A DNA stretch of 64,000 bases from Porphyrobacter sp. LM 6 (GCF_001720465.1 NZ_CP017113.1:2480001-2544000), one strand, 5' to 3'; counted from the first letter of the stretch, positions 34,997 through 45,403 are shown. Notes: generated from the sequence alone by a model not told the origin. Translations and numbers: made by a program.

Positions 34997-37518
34997 GCCT
35001 GCCGCTGGCTACCGCATGGTCGATCGCCCGGCGCGATCTCAACGCGCGCTTCCGCGGCCTGCGGCTGCTGCTGGTGTGCATCTTCCTCGGCACCGCCGCG
35101 CTTGCCGCGATCGGCACGCTTACGACGGCAATCGAGCGCGAACTCGCCTCTTCGGGCCAGGAACTCCTCGGCGGCGATCTCGAGGTCGAGGTATGGCAGC
35201 GCGACCTGCGGCCTGACGAACGCAGCGCGCTCGCCGCCTATGGCGACGTGTCGAGCGGCTACCGCCTGCAAGCCATGGCGAGCACAGCCGATGCCGCCGC
35301 CCCGATCGAACTCAAGGCGGTGGACGCGAAGTGGCCGATGTTCGGCACCCTGACGCTCGAAGATGGCCGCAAGGTCGCAGCGCCCTCGGGCAGCGATGCG
35401 TGGCTCGCCCAGAGCGCGCTCGAGCGGCTGGGGATCAAGCTGGGCGACAGCTTCACGGTCGGCACCGCCACCCTGCGCGCCGCCGGTATCATCGCCAATG
35501 AACCCGATCGCCTGTCCGAAGGCTTCCAGCTCGGCCCGACGGTGATCGTCGCGCAGGATGTTCCCGCCGCCGCCGGGCTGCTGCAACCCGGCGCGCTCTA
35601 CCAGAGCAAGCACCGCATCGCCTTTGCCGATGCCGCACGCGATCCCGAAGCCACCGAAGAGGCGCTGACCAAGGCCTTCCCCAATTCAGGCTTCGATATC
35701 CGCACCCGCGACCGCGCCTCGCCGGGGGCTGACCGCTTCGTGCGGCAGATGAGCGACTTTCTGACACTGGTGGGCCTCGCCGCACTGGTGATCGCCGGGA
35801 TCGGGATTGCCGGCGGCGTATCCTCCTACCTCGACCAGCGCCGTTCGAGCATCGCCACGCTCAAGGTGCTGGGCGCGACCTCGGGCGATATCGTGCGGAT
35901 CTATGCTATGCAGATCGGCGTGGCCGCGCTGGTCGGCAGCCTTGCGGGGCTGGTCGCGGGCGTGCTGGTCACCCCGCTGCTGGCCGCAGCGCTGCAAGGG
36001 CTGCTGCCGGTCGATAGCGGTTTCATCATTGCGCCTGCCGCGCTGGCGCTCGCGGCGAGTTACGGCTTGCTGGTCGCCTTCGCCTTTGCCGCCGCGCCCT
36101 TGCTGCGCGCGCGCACCTTCCCGGCGATGGCGCTGATGCGGTCAGGGATCGTGCCATTGACGCGTGACAAGCGGGCGCTGGTTGCCACCGGCCTTGGCCT
36201 TGCCGCGATCTGCGCCCTCGCCCTGCTCACCACCGCGCAGCCTAGGCTCGCGGGCGGGTTCCTGGCCGGTGCGGGGGGCGCCTTGCTGCTGCTGGCGGGA
36301 CTCGGCTGGGCGATCCGTCATCTGGCGCGCCGCCTGCCGCGCCCGGCCAATCCGCTGTTGCGGAGCGCGCTCGCCAATATCCACCGTCCCGGCGCGCCGA
36401 CCGGTGCGCTGGTCACCGCGCTCGGCTTCGGACTCGCGGCCTTTGTGCTGCTCGCGGCGGTGCAGACCGCGATTGACGGCAACATCCAGCAGCGTGTCCC
36501 GCGCGAGGCGCCCGATTACTTCGTGCTCGATGTGCCGCGCGACAAGGAACCGCGCTTTTTCGAACTGGTGCAGGCCGATTTCCCCAAGGCGGCGATCCGC
36601 ACTGTGCCGACCATGCGCGGCGCGGTGCTCGCCTATGGCCCCAAGGACGCGATGATCCGCGTCGCCGATCTCAAGGAGCTGCCCGAGGGCGCCTGGGGCC
36701 TGCGCGGCGAACGCGGCCTCACCTATGCCGACACGATCCCGCCCGGCAACCGCCTGATCGCGGGCGAATGGTGGAGCCCGTTCCACAAGGGCGAGCCGCT
36801 GGTGTCGGTCGATGCAAGGCTGGCCGAGGCGGCGGGCCTGAAGGTCGGCGATTACATCACCGTCGGCATCCTCGGGGTGGAGCGAACCGCGCGCATCGCC
36901 AATCTGCGCGAGATTGACTGGGAGAGCATGGGGTTCAACTTCATCCTCGTCTTCTCCCGCAATGCGATCAGCGATGCGCCGCACAACCTCTCCGGCACGA
37001 TCGACTTGCCCGACGGTGCGGACACCGAGGCGCGTGGCCGCTTGCTGCGGGCGATGGTCAAGGAGCTACCGTCGAGCTCGGTGATCGAAGTCGGGGGCAT
37101 TCTGGTCGAGGCGCGCAAGCTGCTCGAACAGGTCGGTCTTGCGACGCTGGCCGCGGCAGCTGTGACAGTGCTGGCGGGCCTTGCGGTGCTGATGGGCGCG
37201 ATTGCGGCGGCGCGGGCGGCGCGCACCTATGACACAGTGATGCTGCGGGTGCTGGGTGCGAGCCGGCGGCAAATTCTGCTGCTGCAACTGGCGGAATATG
37301 GCCTGCTGGCAGGCGTGCTGGCGTTGGTTGCACTGGCGCTGGGCGGGAGCCTTGCGTGGGTGGTGATCACCCAGCTGTTCGAATTCGATTGGCTGCCCGA
37401 TTGGGGGGAGGTTCTCACCGTGCTTGGCCTCGGCGTGGCGCTGGTGCTCGCCTTCGCACTGGCCGGCTCGCTGCCGCTGCTGCGGGCGAAACCGGCGCAG
37501 GCGCTGCGCGAGCTTTAG
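34993..37518 (+). CDS. ybbP: ABC transporter permease (YbbP/FtsX family)
   Basis: The 841-residue permease has ten or so membrane segments with two FtsX-like repeats and two large periplasmic regions (after TM1, and after the middle segments). Its N-terminal segment LLLVCIFLGTAALAAIGTLTTAIERELASSG matches YbbP proteins. It acts with the upstream ATPase; the substrate is unknown. It converges with the next gene; their ends overlap by 4 bp. Confidence 0.92.
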   Translation: MSLPLATAWSIARRDLNARFRGLRLLLVCIFLGTAALAAIGTLTTAIERELASSGQELLGGDLEVEVWQRDLRPDERSALAAYGDVSSGYRLQAMASTADAAAPIELKAVDAKWPMFGTLTLEDGRKVAAPSGSDAWLAQSALERLGIKLGDSFTVGTATLRAAGIIANEPDRLSEGFQLGPTVIVAQDVPAAAGLLQPGALYQSKHRIAFADAARDPEATEEALTKAFPNSGFDIRTRDRASPGADRFVRQMSDFLTLVGLAALVIAGIGIAGGVSSYLDQRRSSIATLKVLGATSGDIVRIYAMQIGVAALVGSLAGLVAGVLVTPLLAAALQGLLPVDSGFIIAPAALALAASYGLLVAFAFAAAPLLRARTFPAMALMRSGIVPLTRDKRALVATGLGLAAICALALLTTAQPRLAGGFLAGAGGALLLLAGLGWAIRHLARRLPRPANPLLRSALANIHRPGAPTGALVTALGFGLAAFVLLAAVQTAIDGNIQQRVPREAPDYFVLDVPRDKEPRFFELVQADFPKAAIRTVPTMRGAVLAYGPKDAMIRVADLKELPEGAWGLRGERGLTYADTIPPGNRLIAGEWWSPFHKGEPLVSVDARLAEAAGLKVGDYITVGILGVERTARIANLREIDWESMGFNFILVFSRNAISDAPHNLSGTIDLPDGADTEARGRLLRAMVKELPSSSVIEVGGILVEARKLLEQVGLATLAAAAVTVLAGLAVLMGAIAAARAARTYDTVMLRVLGASRRQILLLQLAEYGLLAGVLALVALALGGSLAWVVITQLFEFDWLPDWGEVLTVLGLGVALVLAFALAGSLPLLRAKPAQALREL

Positions 37519-38381
37519 GCGAAGACTTCCTCAAGAGCCTCGGCACCGCCACCAGTGACCTCACTGTGAAGCGCGGCAACATAGGTCGTCCCGAAGATCG
37601 TGTAGACGATGAACAGCGGTAGCATCAGCAACGGCCCGAACAGGACCATTGCCGAAGGTTCGCTCCCGTCCGGCGCCCCGAGGGCCGATCCGAAGATCAG
37701 CATAACCGGCAAGCCGAGAACAACCATCGAGATCAGCAAGAATACAATCGTTGCGAGGAATATCCGCAGCACCTTGCCTCCCGTCACGTTCCAGCTGCGA
37801 CGGATCGCGGCTATCGGATTGAAGACCTGGTCAACCGCAACCACAGGCACCAGCACCGAGAAACGGCAGCCGAGGTAAATCATGAGAGGCAGGGCTAACA
37901 CCAGTACGACAGCGCCCAGTCCCACAGCCGCATCCGGGCCGCCAAGGCCCGCCGCGGCCAGCACCGCCACCAAGCCGCCGCCGATGACGAAATAGGCAAG
38001 AACCAGCACGATCGCGATCCCGAAGAAGGGTAGTGCGCTCTTGAACCCGCGGCTCATCGCAGTGCCGAAGGACGCTTGCTCCAGCGGCGAGGCGAGCGTC
38101 ACCATCGCCGCCTGCTGGGCGAAGACCAGTACAAAATAGGCGCCGTAAAGCAGCACCATCATCACGATCATGCCGATACCCATGCCAGCGAGCGCGGCAG
38201 GGTCATCCACCCCTGCGCCCAGACCGGCCCCGGCGATCCCCATGACCGCCACCAGCATACCGAGCACCAGAATCGCCACCAGTTGGATCGCAAAGAACAC
38301 GGCCCACATACCCACAAGCGGCCAGAAACGCTGGCGCAGCATGTCCCAGCTCGTCGAAAAAACGCGCCCGATATCGATCAT
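37515..38381 (-). CDS. Polytopic membrane protein
   Basis: The 288-residue product has about six membrane segments (FWPLVGMWAVFFAIQLVAILVLGMLVAVMG onward), with a helical N-terminus MIDIGRVFSTSWDMLRQRF. The pattern resembles glycerophosphodiester phosphodiesterase membrane-domain-like proteins or DUF975 proteins. The start at 38381 is preferred to 38447, because the leader between them is charged and non-conserved in appearance. Its stop overlaps that of ybbP. Confidence 0.72.
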   Translation of the reverse strand: MIDIGRVFSTSWDMLRQRFWPLVGMWAVFFAIQLVAILVLGMLVAVMGIAGAGLGAGVDDPAALAGMGIGMIVMMVLLYGAYFVLVFAQQAAMVTLASPLEQASFGTAMSRGFKSALPFFGIAIVLVLAYFVIGGGLVAVLAAAGLGGPDAAVGLGAVVLVLALPLMIYLGCRFSVLVPVVAVDQVFNPIAAIRRSWNVTGGKVLRIFLATIVFLLISMVVLGLPVMLIFGSALGAPDGSEPSAMVLFGPLLMLPLFIVYTIFGTTYVAALHSEVTGGGAEALEEVFA

Positions 38382-38488
38382 GTCGTCCCCCTTGCGGTCA
38401 TCCCTTTGCCGCCTCGGCAGGATGAAGCGAGCAAGCATCTGATGCAAACGGAAAATTCAAACGGTGAGCGGGGCAGACATGCCCGATT

Positions 38489-38896
38489 CTATTCGAACAG
38501 GTCACCTTGCCAGCCCGCATGACGCGGATCGGGGCCGAACCGGTTCGGTCCCCAGGTGCCCGGCTGCACCATCAGAAAGATCAGCCAGCCCAGCCCAAGA
38601 TAGGGAATGAGGCTCACTATCACCCACCAACCCGTCTTGTCCTGATCATGCAGTCGCCGAACTTGAAGGGCAAGCATCGGTAACCCGCACACCAGAGTAT
38701 AGCCGAGCGTCCCCCAGATCATGATCTCCGGCAGCAAAATCAGCGTGCCAGCACTGCCAAACACGAGAAATGCGATCACCAGCGAGCCGAAAAGGAACGG
38801 AAACTGCCACGCGACAAACAGCCAGTAATCGCGGCGGCGCGATCGACCGCGAAAGACCAACATCTGGCGAAAGGGCGAGATCAGGCTGTCGATCAT
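38489..38896 (-). CDS. DUF805 family membrane protein
   Basis: The 135-residue protein has four predicted membrane segments and the DUF805 signatures FRGRSRRRDYW near the N-terminus and RRLHDQDKTGWW in the middle, ending GPNRFGPDP. These YhaH-like small membrane proteins have no known function. It is cotranscribed with, or just upstream of, the 37515-38381 gene. Confidence 0.92.
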   Translation of the reverse strand: MIDSLISPFRQMLVFRGRSRRRDYWLFVAWQFPFLFGSLVIAFLVFGSAGTLILLPEIMIWGTLGYTLVCGLPMLALQVRRLHDQDKTGWWVIVSLIPYLGLGWLIFLMVQPGTWGPNRFGPDPRHAGWQGDLFE

Positions 38897-38955
38897 GCCA
38901 CCTCATCCATCATCAATATGGCACGCACAAGCCACTGGGCAGGCCTTTCCCAGAA

Positions 38956-38996
38956 CGAAAAAGGCCCCGCGCATTTCTGCGCGAGGCCCCTTTTCG
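38956..38996 (-). terminator. Intrinsic terminator of the TonB-dependent receptor gene
   Basis: On the minus strand an imperfect GC-rich stem (GGCCTCGCGC with GCGCGGGGCC) is followed by TTTTT, 20 bp after the receptor stop. A-rich DNA on the opposite side allows some function in the other direction. Confidence 0.7.
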
Positions 38997-39014
38997 TTGT
39001 CGTGACGCTTCAGA

Positions 39015-41570
39015 TCAGAACTTGAAGCGAACCAGACCGCCGTAGGTGCGCGGCTGGCTCGGGTAGCCCGAGACCGTGCCGGCCTGCGCCACGCCGTCGA
39101 ACACCGTGATGATGTACTGGTCGTCGAGCAGGTTGCGCGCCCACAGGCCCAGTTCCAGACCATTGCCCATCTGGAAGATGGTCGAGGCGTTCACCAGGTT
39201 GACTTCGCGTTCGAAGATCCGGGTGTTGCCCAGCGCACGGTTGAAGGTCGGCAGGCCGTTGTTGATGTTGACGTTGCTTTCGTGAGCATAGTCGAGGCGA
39301 GTCACAAGCTTGTTGTCGCCGAGTTCAAGCGTGTGGGTCGCCGAGGTCGCGATGCTCCAGCCCGGGATACCGCCCGGACGACGCCCAGTCAGATCGCCCA
39401 CGGGGCTCTGGGTGAAGCTGTCGAACTTCGGATCGAGGTGGGTCATCGCGAAGGTGAAGACCAGATTGTCGCTCGGACGGATCGTCGCATCAAGCTCGAA
39501 GCCCTTCACCGACTGCTGACCGGCGTTGTTGAGCTGGAAGCCCGTGCCGGTGAACAGGAAGCTCTGGAAGCCCTTGATGGTCTGGTCGAACAGCGCGAGG
39601 TTGAAGCCGAAGCCGTCCCACTGCGCCTTCATGCCGAGTTCGTAGACCTCGGCATTTTCCGGAGCGGCAAAGCGCGAACCGGTGCCGAGGTTCGGCACGG
39701 CCAGGCCAGCATTGGTGATCGGCGAAGCCGGTGCCGCAAAGAACGAACGGCCCGGACCCGGGATGTAGTCACCGAAGACCGGACGGCTGTCACGCGACAG
39801 GTTTACCGAGCTCGCCTTGAAGCCGGTCGCGTAGCTGGCGTAGATGTTGACTTCGTTCGACACCTGATAGGCAGCGCGCAGCAGGTAGGTGAACTTGTCG
39901 TCGGCAGTTCGGCCCGGCTCAACCGAGTTCGGAATGCTCAAGAACGGCGGCTGGAACTGGAACGGGCTGAGCCCGATCAGCGGGTTGGTCGCCGGGTTGG
40001 TGGCCGCAGCGATCAGCGCTTGCTGGTTCGCGGTCGGCAGCGCCTGGAACTGCGTCCGGTTGGTCACCGCACCGCCGGTTGCCAGACGGATGAAGGCATC
40101 GACGAGGTTGATGTTGGCCAGTTCGTCGAACGACTGCTGCGCGAGCGAGAAGTCCTTCTTGTCGTCGGTGTAGTTGAAGCCGCCGGTCAGGACGAGGCCA
40201 TCAACCGGTTCGAAGTCCACCGTACCGAACACCGACCATGCGGTGTTATCCATCGCGAACTGCTCTGCGGTCAGCGGACCGGCGCTGAAGATCGAACCCT
40301 GCGGCAGGCCGAGCGCGGCCTCAACGCCGTTGAACAGGGTCGGGCTTCCGCCGAGCAGCGCGAAGAAGGTGCGGGCGTCCGCACCGGTGGTCAGCGTGCT
40401 GTCCTGCGTGATCGACTCATCGAAGTAGAAGCCGCCGAGCAGGAAGTTGATCGGGCCATCGAAGTCCGAGGTCAGACGCAGTTCCTGGGTGAAGGTGTTG
40501 ACCTTCTGGTCGCGGGTTTCGGTCACCACGTCGGCGCTGGTGAAGTCGACGTCCTGATCAAGGAAGTTCTTCAGTTCGCGATAGGCGGTGATCGAGGTGA
40601 CGGTCAGCGGACCGGTGCTCCAGTCGGCCTGGATCGAGCCGCCGTAGTTGTCGACGGTGTTGCTCGGCGCCTGGCTGAGGAAGGTGTTGTAGCTGAAGAA
40701 GTTGGTATCGAGCGCGCCGCCCACCGCAAAGATGGCGGGTGCGGTCGGGCCGGCCACGAGGGTCGAGACCTGACAGCACACTTCATCGATCGCAGCGTAA
40801 TCGGCGATGGCGCGGATCTTGAGATCCGGGGTCGGCTCGATCAGCAGCTGGCCACGGGCCGACCAGCGGTTGCGGTCCGACAGGTCTTCGCCGAGGTTGA
40901 CGATGTTGGCATAGCCATCACGACGGTTGTAGCTGCCGTCGAGCGACCAGGCGATGTTGTCGCTGATCGGGCCGGTCACTTCGCCGCGCAGCACGAAGGC
41001 ATTGTAGTTGCCGTAGCTCGCTTCGACCTGGCCGCCGAACTCGTACTGCGGCTCCTTGGTCACGACCGAAATCACACCGGCCGAGGCGTTCTTGCCGAAC
41101 AGGGTCGATTGCGGCCCGTTCAGCACTTCGATGCGGCTGACCATGTTGAGGTCGGACAGGGCAGCAGCCGAACGCGAACGGAACACGCCGTCGATAAACA
41201 CGCCGACCGAGGGCTCGATGCCGAAGTTGTTGTCGCCGTTGCCGAAGCCGCGGATGATGAAGGTGGTCGCCGAGGCGCTCTGGAGCTGGCTGACGCGCAG
41301 CGAGGGCGTGACGGTCTGGAGATCGAGCACGTCGCGGATCTGCGCCTGTTCGAGCACTTCGCCGCTGGTCACCGACACCGAGATCGGGGTTTCCTGCAGG
41401 GTCTGTTCGCGCTTCGAAGCGGTCACGATGATGACGTTGCTGCTTTCTTCGGCACCGGCTTCAGGCTCCTGGTCCTGGGCCATGGCCGGCGTGGCAAGGG
41501 CAAAAGCCGCTGCACCAGCAAGCAGGGTGAATCGGTACGTTCCGGCAGTGCCGGTCATGGTCGAACGCAT
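39015..41570 (-). CDS. TonB-dependent receptor
   Basis: The 851-residue protein imports a large substrate across the outer membrane with TonB-ExbBD. It has a signal peptide (ending TPAMAQ), a TonB box region (NVIIVTASK), and a plug domain (QETPISVSVTSGEVLEQAQIRDVLDLQTVTPSLRV, then IRGFGNGDNNFGIEPSVGVFIDGV). A 22-strand barrel follows, ending YGGLVRFKF (terminal Phe). AGGAG six bases upstream supports the ATG at 41570. No neighbouring transport or regulatory gene tells the substrate; the family is very expanded in sphingomonads. Confidence 0.95.
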   Translation of the reverse strand: MRSTMTGTAGTYRFTLLAGAAAFALATPAMAQDQEPEAGAEESSNVIIVTASKREQTLQETPISVSVTSGEVLEQAQIRDVLDLQTVTPSLRVSQLQSASATTFIIRGFGNGDNNFGIEPSVGVFIDGVFRSRSAAALSDLNMVSRIEVLNGPQSTLFGKNASAGVISVVTKEPQYEFGGQVEASYGNYNAFVLRGEVTGPISDNIAWSLDGSYNRRDGYANIVNLGEDLSDRNRWSARGQLLIEPTPDLKIRAIADYAAIDEVCCQVSTLVAGPTAPAIFAVGGALDTNFFSYNTFLSQAPSNTVDNYGGSIQADWSTGPLTVTSITAYRELKNFLDQDVDFTSADVVTETRDQKVNTFTQELRLTSDFDGPINFLLGGFYFDESITQDSTLTTGADARTFFALLGGSPTLFNGVEAALGLPQGSIFSAGPLTAEQFAMDNTAWSVFGTVDFEPVDGLVLTGGFNYTDDKKDFSLAQQSFDELANINLVDAFIRLATGGAVTNRTQFQALPTANQQALIAAATNPATNPLIGLSPFQFQPPFLSIPNSVEPGRTADDKFTYLLRAAYQVSNEVNIYASYATGFKASSVNLSRDSRPVFGDYIPGPGRSFFAAPASPITNAGLAVPNLGTGSRFAAPENAEVYELGMKAQWDGFGFNLALFDQTIKGFQSFLFTGTGFQLNNAGQQSVKGFELDATIRPSDNLVFTFAMTHLDPKFDSFTQSPVGDLTGRRPGGIPGWSIATSATHTLELGDNKLVTRLDYAHESNVNINNGLPTFNRALGNTRIFEREVNLVNASTIFQMGNGLELGLWARNLLDDQYIITVFDGVAQAGTVSGYPSQPRTYGGLVRFKF

Positions 41571-41604
41571 GGAAGCTCCTCTCCTACAATCCCGCGACCC
41601 CGGC

Positions 41605-41635
41605 GTCCGTTGCGGACACGCATCCTCCGGATGCG
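41605..41635 (-). promoter_or_regulatory. Tandem hairpins in TonB receptor leader
   Basis: Two adjacent inverted repeats: GTCCG/CGGAC around TTG (41605-41617) and CGCATCC/GGATGCG around TCC (41619-41635). They precede the receptor ribosome binding site by about 20 bases. Both arms are perfect. Confidence 0.5.
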
Positions 41636-41945
41636 CTCTCTCCCGTGGTCGTTGCTCACAGTGATACGCCAGCGCAACACCAGCGACAAGCACAAGCGGC
41701 GCAGTTTTCCGTGGCAATTCGGGCTTATGTTGCCGAAGAGTCACAGTCTCGCGGGGCCGGAGAATGGCGTGCCTCACCCCAACGCTTGCCCCGCGCACGC
41801 ACCCCTGCTAGGCGCCGCCGCGATGTTGCAACGCAGCACGCAGCGCGCCTGTGGCCCATGCCGTAGCGTCGCCGCCTGCCGCGAACCCGCCACAAACACC
41901 ACATAAGGCAGCGTGCCGCGCGCGCGCGCGCCGCTCACTCTCTCC

Positions 41946-41964
41946 CCGGACACCCCCTGTCCGG
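41946..41964 (+). promoter_or_regulatory. Hairpin in the typA leader
   Basis: CCGGACA and TGTCCGG form a perfect 7-bp stem with a five-base C loop, 22 bp before the typA start codon. The GGAAG ribosome site lies just downstream. Could mask or measure translation; no terminator T-run follows. Confidence 0.5.
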
Positions 41965-41986
41965 CTCTTCACCGGAAGTTTCCCGC

Positions 41987-43822
41987 ATGTCGTCCGCCCT
42001 CAGAAATATCGCGATCATTGCCCACGTTGACCACGGCAAGACCACGCTGGTCGACCAGCTGTTCCGCCAGTCGGGCACGTTCCGCGACAACCAGCGCGTC
42101 GAAGAGCGCGCGATGGATTCGGGCGATCTCGAAAAGGAACGCGGGATCACCATTCTCGCCAAGTGCACCAGCGTCGAATGGGAAGGCGCTGACGGCAACA
42201 CCACCCGCATCAACATCGTCGACACCCCCGGCCACGCCGACTTCGGCGCCGAAGTGGAGCGCATCCTCAGCATGGTCGATGGCGTGATCCTGCTGGTCGA
42301 CAGTGCCGAAGGGGCGATGCCGCAGACCAAGTTCGTGACCGGCAAGGCACTCGCGCTAGGCCTACGTCCGATCGTGGTCGTCAACAAGATCGACCGCCCC
42401 GACGGCCGCCCGCAGGAAGTGCTCGACGAGGTGTTCGACCTGTTCGTCAGCCTCGATGCCAATGACGAACAGCTCGATTTCCCGGTGCTCTACGCCTCGG
42501 GTCGCGATGGCTACGCCAGCGATGATCAGGAAGCGCGTAGCGGCAGCCTTGCTCCGCTGTTCGAGAAGATCATCGCCCACGTGCCGGCCCCGGGCCTCGA
42601 CGCGGACGCCAAGTTCAGCTTCCTTGCCACGCTGCTTGACCGCGACAACTTCATGGGCCGCGTGCTGACCGGCCGCGTTCATTCGGGCACGATCAAGGTC
42701 AATGATCCGATCCACGCCATCGACATGGACGGCAAGGTGATCGAAGTCGGCCGCGCCACCAAGCTGATGAGCTTCGACGGGCTTGAGCGCGTGCCGGTCG
42801 AAGTCGCCCGCGCGGGCGACATCATCGCGATTGCGGGCCTCGAAAAGGCAACCGTCGCCAATACCATCTGCGATCCTTCCGTGTCCGATCCCATCGCCGC
42901 CCAGCCGATCGACCCGCCGACGCTGGCGATGCGCTTCTCGGTCAACGACAGCCCGCTCGCCGGGCGCGAAGGCAGCAAGGTCACCAGCCGCATGATCCGC
43001 GACCGCCTGCTGCGCGAAGCGGAAACCAACGTCGCGATCCGCGTCACCGAGAGCGAGGACAAGGACAGCTTCGAAGTCGCCGGCCGCGGCGAACTTCAGC
43101 TCGGCGTGCTGATCGAAACGATGCGCCGCGAAGGTTTCGAACTCGGCATCTCGCGTCCGCGCGTGCTGTTCCGCGAAGAAGGCGGCAAGCGCATGGAGCC
43201 CTACGAAACCGTCGTCATCGATGTGGACGATGAACACTCGGGCACGGTTGTCGAGAAGATGCAGCGCCGCAAGGCCGACCTAACCGAAATGCGCCCCTCG
43301 GGCGTGGGCAAGACCCGCATCACCTTCTCGGCCCCATCGCGCGGCCTGATCGGCTACCACGGCGAATTCCTGTCCGACACGCGCGGCACGGGCATCATGA
43401 ACCGGCTGTTCGAGAAGTATGACGTCTACAAGGGCCCGATCGAAGGCCGCATCAACGGCGTGCTGATCTCCAACGGCGACGGCGAGGCGGTGGCCTATGC
43501 GCTCAATTCGCTCGAAGAGCGCGGCACCCTGTTCATCGGCCCGCAGATGAAGGTCTATGAAGGCATGGTGATCGGCGAGAACGCCAAGCCGGATGATCTG
43601 GAAGTGAACCCGCTCAAGGCCAAACAGCTCACCAACATCCGCTCGAGCGGCAAGGACGACGCGATCCGCCTCACCCCGCCGCGCCGCATGAGCCTTGAAC
43701 AAGCCATCGCCTATATCGACGATGATGAAATGGTCGAGGTGACCCCCCAGTCGATCCGCCTGCGCAAGGCGATCCTGTGCCCGCACGAACGCAAGAAGGC
43801 GCGGCGCAAGAAGGACGATTGA
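41987..43822 (+). CDS. typA: Translational GTPase TypA/BipA
   Basis: BipA is a ribosome-associated GTPase of the EF-G class needed for stress and cold growth. The 611-residue product has all G motifs: [23 protein letters not shown] and NKID. An EF-G-like domain and the BipA-specific C-terminal domain end at the lysine-rich tail ([10 protein letters not shown]). It is a stand-alone gene with a leader hairpin; a good SD (GGAAG) is 8 bases before the ATG. Confidence 0.97.
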   Translation: MSSALRNIAIIAHVDHGKTTLVDQLFRQSGTFRDNQRVEERAMDSGDLEKERGITILAKCTSVEWEGADGNTTRINIVDTPGHADFGAEVERILSMVDGVILLVDSAEGAMPQTKFVTGKALALGLRPIVVVNKIDRPDGRPQEVLDEVFDLFVSLDANDEQLDFPVLYASGRDGYASDDQEARSGSLAPLFEKIIAHVPAPGLDADAKFSFLATLLDRDNFMGRVLTGRVHSGTIKVNDPIHAIDMDGKVIEVGRATKLMSFDGLERVPVEVARAGDIIAIAGLEKATVANTICDPSVSDPIAAQPIDPPTLAMRFSVNDSPLAGREGSKVTSRMIRDRLLREAETNVAIRVTESEDKDSFEVAGRGELQLGVLIETMRREGFELGISRPRVLFREEGGKRMEPYETVVIDVDDEHSGTVVEKMQRRKADLTEMRPSGVGKTRITFSAPSRGLIGYHGEFLSDTRGTGIMNRLFEKYDVYKGPIEGRINGVLISNGDGEAVAYALNSLEERGTLFIGPQMKVYEGMVIGENAKPDDLEVNPLKAKQLTNIRSSGKDDAIRLTPPRRMSLEQAIAYIDDDEMVEVTPQSIRLRKAILCPHERKKARRKKDD

Positions 43823-43890
43823 TCGCGGGTTCGGGATAACGGCCGGCGCGAGGTGGCCAAGGTCTCTCGCGCTTGTTACCCACCCGCCCC

Positions 43891-45339
43891 ATGAACGCCT
43901 ATACGCTCGCGGCGCTGGCCGCTTATTTCGCGCTGATGATTGCCATCGGGATTTATGCCTGGGCCAAGACCCGGGCAGATTCAGAGGGCTACCTGCTCGG
44001 CGGACGCGATCTCGGGCCGGCGGTGACCGCTCTCAGCGCCGGGGCCTCGGATATGTCGGGCTGGCTGCTGCTGGGCCTGCCGGGTGCGCTCTATGTTGGC
44101 GGGCTGGTGGAGGCGTGGATCGCCATCGGCCTTACGGTGGGTGCGGCGCTCAACTGGATCATCGTCGCCCCGCGGCTGCGCGAACAGACCGAGCGGCTGG
44201 GCAATGCGCTGACCATCCCGCAATTCCTCGCCAACCGCTTCCCTGAAAGCGGAACGGCGCTGCGGGTCACCTCGGCGGTGATCATCGTCGCCTTCTTCAC
44301 GGTCTATACCGCAAGCGGCATGGTCGGCGGGGGCAAGCTGTTCGAAACCGCCTTTGGCGGCGCGCTGCCGCAGACGGGCCTCAGCGATTACATGCTCGGC
44401 ATTTGGATCACGGCGGGGATCGTGCTGGTCTACACCACGATCGGCGGGTTCCTCGCGGTCAGCCTCACCGACTTCGTGCAGGGCATGATCATGATGATCG
44501 CACTGGTGGTGATGCCGCTTGTGATCCTGTTCGGCACGGATGGCGGTGCCACCATGTCCGCCGTGCCGCAGGAAGGCTTCCTCAGCCTGACGCAAGGGGC
44601 GACCTTCATCGGCGTGATCAGCGCCGTGACCTGGGGCCTCGGCTATTTCGGCCAGCCGCACATCATCGTGCGCTTCATGGCGATCGACCGGGTCGAGAAT
44701 GTCCCGCGTGCCGGGATTATCGGGATGAGCTGGATGGTGATCTCGCTCACCGGCGCGGTGGCCGTGGGCCTTGCGGGCCGCGCCTATGCCGAGGCGAACG
44801 GGATCGTGGTCGAGGATCCCGAGACGATCTTCATCCTGCTCGCTCAGCTGCTGTTCCACCCGGCGGTGACGGGCTTCCTCTATGCTGCGCTGCTGGCGGC
44901 GATCATGAGCACAATCGCCTCGCAGCTGCTGGTGTCGTCCTCATCACTGACCGAAGATTTCTACCGCCTGTTCCTGCGCCGCAATGCGACCGAGCGTGAG
45001 GCGGTGAATATCGGGCGGGTGTCGGTCGCGCTGGTCGCGGCTGCGGCGATGGTGATCGCCGCCGATCCCGACAGTCAGGTTCTCGGCCTTGTCGCCAATG
45101 CCTGGGCGGGCTTCGGCGCGGCGTTCGGCCCGCTGATCCTGCTGGCGCTGACGTGGAAGGGCATGACCGGCGCGGGCGCGGTGGCGGGACTTGTGACCGG
45201 CGCGGGCGTGGTTGCCGGATGGATCGCGCTCGGCTTGAACAAGGCCTTCCTCGGCGGCCCCGGCCTCTACGAGATCGTGCCGGGCTTCATCGCCGCGATG
45301 TTCGCCATCGTGGTGGTGAGCGCGCTTACGCGCCGCTGA
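43891..45339 (+). CDS. putP: Sodium/proline symporter (PutP family)
   Basis: A 482-residue solute:sodium symporter with about 13 membrane segments. Typical PutP segments are LGGRDLGPAVTALSAGASDMSGWLLLGLPGA (sodium/proline site), NRFPESGTALRVTSAVIIVAFFTVYTASGMVGGGK and LFYAALLAAIMSTIASQLLVSSSSLTEDFY-like. I chose the ATG at 43891, whose MNAYTLAALAAYFALM start fits the family. Proline as substrate is likely but inferred. Confidence 0.9.
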   Translation: MNAYTLAALAAYFALMIAIGIYAWAKTRADSEGYLLGGRDLGPAVTALSAGASDMSGWLLLGLPGALYVGGLVEAWIAIGLTVGAALNWIIVAPRLREQTERLGNALTIPQFLANRFPESGTALRVTSAVIIVAFFTVYTASGMVGGGKLFETAFGGALPQTGLSDYMLGIWITAGIVLVYTTIGGFLAVSLTDFVQGMIMMIALVVMPLVILFGTDGGATMSAVPQEGFLSLTQGATFIGVISAVTWGLGYFGQPHIIVRFMAIDRVENVPRAGIIGMSWMVISLTGAVAVGLAGRAYAEANGIVVEDPETIFILLAQLLFHPAVTGFLYAALLAAIMSTIASQLLVSSSSLTEDFYRLFLRRNATEREAVNIGRVSVALVAAAAMVIAADPDSQVLGLVANAWAGFGAAFGPLILLALTWKGMTGAGAVAGLVTGAGVVAGWIALGLNKAFLGGPGLYEIVPGFIAAMFAIVVVSALTRR

Positions 45340-45403
45340 TCCGATTTCCTGCTTGGCGAAGGTGAAGTCAGGGCGCATGATCGCTCATCGGGAGGGCACC
45401 GCC

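Larger units (their letters stand above)
41571..41986. other. 416-bp intergenic region between the TonB receptor and typA
   Basis: A divergent promoter region. It holds two small hairpins in the receptor leader (41605-41635), a short CG-dinucleotide run near 41920 and a 7-bp hairpin (41946-41964) before typA. No gene longer than about 70 codons with a plausible start or family match is visible. Confidence 0.7.

Noticed and set aside
39282..41906. 874-codon ORF antisense to the TonB-dependent receptor
   Set aside because: Its sequence is Arg/Gly/Ala-rich shadow coding on the opposite strand of a clear receptor gene; such long frames arise from high GC and lack of stop codons.
41920..41932. 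CG-dinucleotide run in the typA leader
   Set aside because: Short low-complexity run in a GC-rich genome; could form Z-DNA in theory, but nothing supports a function.
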